Assembly: GCF_014805685.1 (NCBI RefSeq)
Contig: NC_060901.1
Coordinates: 20,202,405-20,266,404, forward strand
Direction: 5' to 3'
DNA length: 64,000 nt
Source: Silurus meridionalis
Taxonomy: Eukaryota; Chordata; Actinopteri; Siluriformes; Siluridae
Positions 57,351 through 64,000 of this stretch are shown one piece after another (the stretch's first letter is position 1; each line of letters starts with the position of its first letter). The notes beneath the pieces were generated by a model. It ran no database searches. It worked only from the letters and a program-made list of their open reading frames with translations, and was not told the origin of the DNA. The position numbers and the translations under genes are program-made.

Positions 57351-57973
57351 TTCTAATGTTAAAATGTAGAAGTTTAGTGTCTAAACATTTGTCACCAGTA
57401 GTAACTTATTTTCTATATATTTATTTATATATTTATGCATATGCAGAATGTTTTTATTGATTAAGAGGTTTTTTTATCCTCAATGTAAAATTTTCCGAAA
57501 TCTTCATGAAATGGGATCCAACTGAAGCAGAACATTTCTAATGACTCAGGATCTTCACGTTGTTGGCATCTCCTCTTTAAGGTCCAAAATTATGGGACAC
57601 AAGTCATGAAGAAATTCAGAAAATATCATGTTTGGCCATGCTGGATGAAGATGGTGTTTGCTGAGGAATCGGAGCTTCTGAGTCCTGGTGCCTGAGCTGT
57701 AAATTAGCACTCACGTTCCTAAGAAGGTTATTGACGTCGACCCAGCTTCATTAGAGCAGAAGGAGTTTTTCTCTTTGGCTGTTTGAGATGAAATTACAGA
57801 GCATTATGTTTTTTAAAGAGTCCCAGGAGCCCAAAAAGTTCATCTCAGGTCTTCAGATCACAATGATTAGTGACAGCGAATAAACATGGAGATGCCTGAT
57901 GCTGAAGATTCCCACTGCAGCTCCTGCACACCAGCACACACTGTCCCACAGTCCCTCAAACCAACTTCTGCTG
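57351..57973. other. Unique sequence
   Basis: No recognised feature. Confidence 0.4.
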
Positions 57974-58025
<52 letters not shown>

Positions 58026-58202
58026 CGGATCCACTCGCATTAACACTCTGCTGTATGTGTTTATCCGAGTCCCCCGGCGTCCCTCAGACTGCAGAGCTTT
58101 GTTTATTCCACAGCACTGATATTAAAGTACAATTAAAAAGCTTCCTGAAGATGATGCACTCAAATCAAAGTCCCAGGGCAAATTCAGCATCTTTATAATG
58201 TA

Positions 58203-58259
<57 letters not shown>

Positions 58260-58354
58260 TGTTGAATTTCTCTCTGGGCCTCGTGTAATGATTCACAACA
58301 TTAGCCATGATATTCCATCACGCCTTCAGTTCCTCATACAGTGTCTCTGTTTAT

Positions 58355-58420
<66 letters not shown>

Positions 58421-58679
58421 ACACACACAACGTCCCATCTGGGTGATTTTGTCACACTCACGGCAAAACACAAATCTGCTTGGAAGAACAGAGAAGCTTA
58501 AATGACCTTCAACCTTAATGTGAAAAAGTTCCATGTTCTCCACACACACTCACACACACACACTCACACACACACACTGATAAAAAGCTGATACATGACA
58601 GGCAGGTCATATCATCGATCTGCCATAACGCATGTTATCGCAAAAGTGTCAAATATTGAGAGTGATACTTAAGTATCTG

Positions 58680-58726
<47 letters not shown>

Positions 58727-58843
58727 CATATCAGATTGACATTTTTCTTTATCGCATCCTCAAATCGCTCGTTTCCTGTCTCAGATTAGGACTTGTGTCA
58801 GATTAAAAATGAAATGTGTGTGTGTGTGTGTGTGTGTGTGTGT
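57974..58843. repeat. Cluster of dinucleotide microsatellites
   Basis: Six arrays in 870 bp: (GT)n at 57974-58023, (CA)n at 58206-58257, (CA)n at 58356-58429, an interrupted (CA)n at 58542-58577, (CA)n at 58680-58724, and (GT)n at 58815-58843. The flanking unique pieces are 100-180 bp and unrelated to each other as far as I can see, so these are independent arrays and not a tandem duplication. Confidence 0.95.
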
Positions 58844-59069
58844 TCAGTGAAACTGAAGTCTCACAGGAGCATCTGGTGGAGCAGAAGCAGGAGATTTTGG
58901 ACAATAATCAACCGCAGTATTTCCTGCCACATCTCGTCACATCTCAGGCGCTAGTTCAGGGATTAGCGAGCGACTTTAGCTAATTATTCATTTTTATTTC
59001 ATTATAATTGGTAATTAATTAAAGTCAATTTGGATATTTGGAGGAAAATTGTGGCTCCGTATCTGAAAC

Positions 59070-59350
59070 AATGGTTTTCTGAGTCTAATGTCATGACTTC
59101 AAATCCCAGCACTATCAAATTGCTGCTGCAGAGCCCCTGAGTGAGGCCCCGAACCCTCACCTGCTCAGGTATGTAGATAAGAGCTGTTGGCCCCTGAGTG
59201 AGGCCCCGGACCCTCACCTGCTCAGGTGTGTAAATGAGAGCTGTAGGCCCCTGAGTGAGGCCCCGAATCCTCACCTGCTCAGGTGTGTAAATGAGATCTC
59301 TGTAGGTCACTGTGGATCAGGGCGTCGGCTAAAAGCTGTAAATGTAAATA
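59070..59350 (+). mobile_element. tRNA-related SINE with triplicated 57-bp segment
   Basis: Begins with a decayed head and ATGACTTCAAATCCCAGCAC (box B-like), and ends with TCACTGTGGATCAGGGCGTC, GGCTAAAAGCTGTAAATGTA, the usual 3' end of this family. In the middle, CCCCTGAGTGAGGCCCCG recurs at 59134, 59191 and 59248, exactly 57 bp apart. Each repeat runs on to CTCACCTGCTCAGGT and a GTAGATAAGAGCTGT-like segment, which is one unit in normal copies. The tripled frame gives a repeating peptide on the minus strand that is not a gene. Confidence 0.8.
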
Positions 59351-59508
59351 GCGTAATGAGGTAACAGTGATGTAAACAGATGAAGTTGGTGATTAGAAGC
59401 TGATTAATGATCTGTAATTAGAGGATTTCATGGTGTAATAAATACAAATTATATTAGGAAATAATTTACTGCTGTAAATCAGATAATATACACTACTGAC
59501 TACTGATC
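59351..59508. other. Unique sequence
   Basis: Short AT-rich spacer between the SINE and the minisatellite. Confidence 0.4.
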
Positions 59509-59818
59509 TACTGAACTCAGTACAGGAGGGGGGTAACTACTGAACTCAGTATGGGGGGGGTAACTAATGAACTCAGTACAGGAGGGTGGGGCAACTACTG
59601 AACTCAGTACAGGAGGTGGGGTAACTACTGAACTCAGTACAGGAGGGGGGGTAACTACTGAACTCAGTACAGGAGGGGGGTAACTACTGAACTCAGTACA
59701 GGAGGGGTAACTACTGAACTCAGTACAGGAGGGGTAACTACTGAACTCAGTACAGGAGGGGTAACTACTGAACTCAGTACAGGAGGGGGGTAACTACTGA
59801 ACTCAGTACAGGGGGGGC
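59509..59818. repeat. 26-29-bp G-rich minisatellite
   Basis: About 11 copies of CTACTGAACTCAGTACAGGA followed by a G-run of variable length (4-8 G) and GTAA. Length variation comes from the G-run. TGAACTCA is close to palindromic. The minus-strand PPVLSSVVT peptide repeats are artefacts. Confidence 0.92.
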
Positions 59819-60378
59819 AGATCTGGAGGTAATTATTTGCTCTGTACGGCAGGTAACTTGTTGCCCCGGTGTTGTGATGATTAGATGCTAAAACCTGCAC
59901 AAACTCTGCATCTAGCCATTTTTTCCAATCGATTTTCAGCCCAATTGCAGTTCTGTACTGAAGAATATCACGAGAATGTATGAAATGATTCATTATAAAG
60001 TGAAAGTGATCCACGCTGAGCTTTGATCATCTTAATGATACAGATCATGTGAACACTGAGGTCAGGTGAAGGAGAGAAGATTCTGTCTAAATATTCCATA
60101 TGTGGAGCTTCATGTCATAGAACACACTAATTTATTGATGTATTTATTAATGACACAGTAAACATCAGACCGCTGTTCATTATGTTTTCTCTCATTTTCC
60201 CCCACAGTATTTGATCTTCAGTGTTCAGGTGAAGTGCGAGTTTTCTGCTCCCTCAACAATCTCATCAGCCACTGCCAAACCGCAGCAGGTCATTAGAAGA
60301 GTGATCCATTCAGCTGGAGTCCATGAGCAGAAACATGGGCTCTTATTGATATTCCTCTCACTTCTCCAGCCCTTTGTT

Positions 60379-60381
<3 letters not shown>
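59819..60381. other. Unique sequence
   Basis: No recognised feature. 60,230-60,370 is repeat-free and moderately GC-rich. Confidence 0.4.

Positions 60382-60418
<37 letters not shown>
60382..60418. repeat. (CA)n microsatellite
   Basis: About 18 CA units. Confidence 0.97.
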
Positions 60419-60420
<2 letters not shown>

Positions 60421-61874
60421 TAATTCACTTGGCTTGTTTGAAAGTGTCTCGTTTTTTTCCTTCCCCTCTGTGACAATAGGATATTAATAATTAATAGTGC
60501 AATACTCTTCTGATTCACTCATCAATTTAACATCCGAACGATGCACTGGCGTCTCCATGGGCTTGGAGGATTCCATAAGATGTTCAGGTGAGAGTTGCAC
60601 GATCGGGTGTAATGAGAGAAAATGAACCGTAATCTCCACAAAATGACTTCGCATCACGCAGATCCCTGAAGGTCACTCAGGTTTATTTTGCTCTTCTGGC
60701 TTTCTGTCTTCATGCTCAGGAGCGACACTGGTACCTCCAGCACCTCAGAGCCGCTCACAGCTGCCATTTAGCAGAAGGTTGTTTCGACAGCAGGAGGCTT
60801 CTGAGATTTGACTTGGGAGAGAATATTTCCAAATGGACGCCCCCTAAACAACAAGCTCGGACTCGGAGAAGCATCAGGGGGTCACAAAGGAACTAGAGCG
60901 ATTACATACAGTTAACTTCCTGTAGAATATCAGCAGAGATTCTAGCCACTTCCTGTTACATGTGGCGTATGTATTACATTAACATCTACACCATGATGTA
61001 AATCGCTTCCGTATCTCATTAAAGACAGCAGAACTTCCTGATCTCCCAGCCTGGTGTTAGATTTCTGGTGTCACGTTGTTTTCTGTCCTATTCTGAGGTG
61101 GTTCAGGTCACAGACATTACCAGAAGAAATTTCTTCCATTTTTTTTACCCATTAGGGGCAACGGTAAATTAATTACGCCCCAAAGATCCCACGCAGTAAC
61201 CTCCCAGGATCAGAGTTCAACAAATGAGGTCATTAATACACACTGGTCCCTTTTCCCTAAACCGCCTCTGACATTTAAATCAGCTAAAAGTAGACATTAC
61301 ACTGAATCCAATTAGATCTGCTGTTAATCCACGAAGCTGCGAGTTTAACACAGTTCAGAAATTCATTGGTCTGAAATATAAGACGTATCAGAAACAGGAT
61401 TAGCGTAGCTGAAATCCATTCACTTCACTGTGTGTGAAATCCTGATTATTCTGAGTGGTCGGGGGATAAAAAATGTTTTTACAGCATCTGAACAATTCTA
61501 GAATCGGCTCATATTTAGAGGTATTTGTTTATTTGTTTAACTTCAGCTACTGTGGCGTCCTGGTCTGCACCGAGGAGCCGATCCAGGAAACGCTGAAGGA
61601 ACCGTCCCAATTCACTTACAGTAATTATTCTGGAAGGAAACATAGCAGAACAGGAAACTGGAGGTCGTTTTACATGGGTTTTTACTATTGAACACCTGGA
61701 GCTTGGATCTGTGAAACAGCAGGTAAACATGACCTGGAATTGAGCAGATACAGTTTGGCCATTGCTCCATTAAAATCTCCAGTGTACTGATCAATAGCTC
61801 TGCTTGGCTACTGAACTGCTTACTTTTGTGGACATTTATAGCAGGAGGCTACACTTATTTTATCACGGACAGCG
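60419..61874. other. Unique sequence
   Basis: No recognised repeat. Short frames at 61473-61794 show no domain. Confidence 0.4.
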
Positions 61875-62345
61875 AGTTAGAACAAAGAGAAAACGTGAAA
61901 TTCTGCGTAAAATCGGGCAAATCTGCCACAGAGACGTTTGACGTGACGTACGTTTGATATACGACGATGATATGAGGAGTCGTCCGAGGTGTTTCGAGCA
62001 GCACACGAGCTTCAAGAGCGAAAGAACATCGCTGGAACACAATGAGAGATCAGGAAGACCTTCGACAAGCTCAACCCCTGAAAATGTCGAAACTTTTCAG
62101 CAACTCGTGCATGATGATCATCGGAGAAAAATCCCCAGGATCACACTTCCACACCCACACTACTGCGGACTTCGCCCCTTTTTCTGAAGATGAAGATCCA
62201 GTTTGCTGTTTTGACACTGTTGCTAAGATACTTGACTCGCTTCTAAAAGACTTCCAAGACACGTTTCAGAAGAACGCTGGGGCGCTGTTTTACTGTACAG
62301 GGGGACTATTTTGAAGGTGACACTGTGGAAACGTAGATAAATAAA
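61875..62345 (+). pseudogene. mariner transposase relic with internal deletion
   Basis: The plus strand first reads EQRENVKFCVKSGKSATETF (61879-61938), an N-terminal mariner helix-turn-helix sequence. After a frameshift and stops it reads RPRCFEQHTSFKSERTSLE, NERSGRPSTSSTPENVE and LVHDDHRRKI (61975-62126), matching the second HTH and the linker of mariner transposases. It then jumps to C-terminal sequence: FDTVAKILDSLLKDFQDTFQ (62211-62270) and, one frame over, GDYFEGDTVE at 62301-62330 (usual ending: DFQ..FQ.W..R...C....G.YFEGD). The catalytic core (DD34D) is absent. No terminal inverted repeats could be assigned. Confidence 0.8.
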
Positions 62346-62752
62346 GTTCTTTCTTGTAAACAGAGTGAGTCTGATTCCACCACAGGTACATCTAAATGCT
62401 ACAACATTTGGAGCAAAACCCACATGTGGACATATGGAGCTGGATATATTACTTTTTGTGTTCTACACTGGGGACCACCATTTAATGTATAATTCCTAGA
62501 CAATATATTGAGTCCAGTAATGTACACTAATGTTACTACAAGATCTTCTAGCCAGGATCCTGTTCACCTGACGCAGGACACGAGAAAAACATCACCAATG
62601 GTATTATCTTGATTATCTCAGAGTCTTAGCTTGAAGGACCATGTTAGCATACAGTATGAGAAGAATCAAGTTCAGAGGTAATACGGCTTTGATTTAATGT
62701 TTTCTTTTGATCATGTGATAATTATTGAGAATATCTAAATTAGCTATAACCG

Positions 62753-62754
<2 letters not shown>
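62346..62754. other. Unique sequence
   Basis: May include the 3' flank of the mariner relic. Otherwise nothing recognised. Confidence 0.4.

Positions 62755-62811
<57 letters not shown>
62755..62811. repeat. (AAT)n microsatellite
   Basis: About 19 AAT units, giving the poly-isoleucine run in a minus-strand frame. Confidence 0.97.
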
Positions 62812-62812
<1 letters not shown>

Positions 62813-63137
62813 TTCATTCTTTTCTTTTGTAAAACTGTTAACAAAGCCATCTGTCTAATGTGACACTGTGTGTAACAAACACCTTCTCGGGCATCTGCAT
62901 CTGCCGTGAACCCTGCCTCAGATCGCTTGGTGTCTGTGTTAGTGAGGATGATTTGGCTGCGATATGCTCTCCGAGGAACGAGGACGTGTCCGTGGCTGAG
63001 CTCGAAGTGATAATTCACTGCGAGAGCCATTTTAGCGCATGCAAAGATGGCCGTGTCTGTCACTGGGCCCAACGCACCAAGACAATTACAAAAGCAAGCC
63101 ATGCATATCAGTCATGTATTGACTGGTTTTTAAAAAG
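62812..63137. other. Unique, CpG-retaining sequence
   Basis: 62,880-63,080 keeps many CpG dinucleotides and lies between two microsatellites. Frames in both strands cross it (plus 62860-63240, minus 62740-63102) but both run into simple repeats and neither shows a domain. Confidence 0.35.
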
Positions 63138-63141
63138 AAAG

Positions 63142-63200
<59 letters not shown>
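63138..63200. repeat. (GA)n microsatellite
   Basis: About 30 GA units with one AAG interruption near 63160. Confidence 0.96.
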
Positions 63201-64000
63201 AATCACCTTCTTCTGTAATACCTCGTGCCAGCAGCCATGACTTATGAGCGGTTTTCGCTAAATCCTTTTTGTTATGCATTTGAGAATGATGTAACCGAAC
63301 GTTCATTTCGTTGCTTTGTCTTGAAAGATGATTTAAACCGCGCTTTATTTATTTATTTATTTTGCTTAAAATCCATCTTCGATCATCAGCTGTGATTTGA
63401 CTGGGTGTTTCAGGTTTTTCCAAACTGGTCAACTTCCAACTGCATTTCTTTGCGGTGAATGATGAGATCTGTCTGAAATTAAAAACAGAGACGAAAAAAG
63501 ACGGGATATAATGTAGTATTTTTCCTTCACTTCTCCCTCTCGAACGCGTAACGGGACGGGTGTTGAGATTTACGTTACTGGTGTAATTTATTTGAGAAAG
63601 TCAGAGTGCTATAAGGTGGGAGTCATTAACAAGGCTGAAGATTGGATGAGCAACAATTATAGGCTGAGAATTACTAGAAAGTGTGCGTCAGTTCTCGGAG
63701 ATCAATTGCCCTCGCTCAGTTTGGGAGTAATTCTGGAGAAATCAACAGATAATGGCTTCTCACCAGTACAACTTTTAGATAGCTCATTAAACAGCTTAAC
63801 TTTATTTAATTGAACAAGTGTCATGATGTTAAATGCCACGGCGAAAAAAAATTTATTCAGTAGTTACGCTGAAAACAAACAAACAAACAAATAAAACGTG
63901 ACAAAAGATTGAGTCGTGTAGAACAGAGCTTCTTAAAACGTGGCATTACCTGCATCCGAGTCTGTTCACTGCTCCAGATTTCTATATTCAGATTTATATT
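63201..64000. other. Unique sequence to window end
   Basis: A short (TTTA)n tract near 63345-63362 and an (AAAC)n tract near 63872-63890. The 73-codon plus-strand frame at 63592-63813 has no recognised domain. Confidence 0.4.

Noticed and set aside
62740..63240. Frames of 120-126 codons on both strands ending in poly-isoleucine or RERE repeats
   Set aside because: Both run through (AAT)n or (GA)n arrays and overlap each other on opposite strands. No domain is present in the non-repeat part.

Overview
This window is non-coding genomic DNA from a ray-finned fish. I find no protein-coding gene, rRNA or tRNA gene that I can defend. The evidence for a teleost is the repeat content: several teleost-type Tc1/mariner families, L2-clade LINE 3' ends with the usual fish tail, tRNA-related SINEs with a box B-like motif, hAT-like MITEs, and very dense (CA)n, (TA)n, (GA)n and (AAT)n microsatellites. 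The mixture resembles catfish (Siluriformes) or another otophysan. That is inference from remembered repeat families; no search was run. The region is probably a long intron or an intergenic stretch.

Layout. 1-210: a 26-bp telomere-like minisatellite cut by the window edge. 0.2-7 kb: microsatellites, a 16-bp and a 37-bp tandem repeat, a hAT-like MITE with a perfect 8-bp target duplication (2030-2473), and a possible second MITE (5148-5527). 7-9 kb: a minisatellite with higher-order structure and a dead Tc1-like transposase end. 9.6-19 kb: SINE and L2 LINE fragments, two Tc1-like fragments, an 11-bp repeat array and many microsatellites. 20.0-21.3 kb: an almost complete but internally deleted Tc1-like transposon on the minus strand. 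22.9-26.7 kb: a Tc1-like relic from another family and three SINE copies. 27-47 kb: mostly unique sequence, including CpG-retaining stretches that might be conserved regulatory DNA, a 28-bp minisatellite (36.8-37.3 kb), and a 20-bp-period array of CCAAT motifs (43.8 kb). 47.7-49.8 kb: a second copy of the 20-kb Tc1-like family on the plus strand, sitting inside a (TA)n microsatellite, followed by another Tc1-like relic. 53.5-59.8 kb: four plus-strand SINE copies (one split by a 128-bp palindromic hAT-like MITE, one with a triplicated 57-bp segment), a cluster of dinucleotide arrays, and a G-rich minisatellite. 61.9-62.4 kb: a mariner relic. 62.7-63.2 kb: (AAT)n and (GA)n arrays.

No genes act together here. 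The biology is layered transposon invasion and decay: at least four Tc1/mariner families, all inactive, plus two classes of hAT-like non-autonomous element and a tRNA-related SINE. Long reading frames in the window are nearly all artefacts of microsatellites and minisatellites, or chance. I did not find a convincing new biological system. The items most worth a second look are the two hAT-like MITEs, the pair of Tc1 copies with different internal deletions, the phased CCAAT array, and the repeated-motif, CpG-retaining block at 38.0-39.2 kb.
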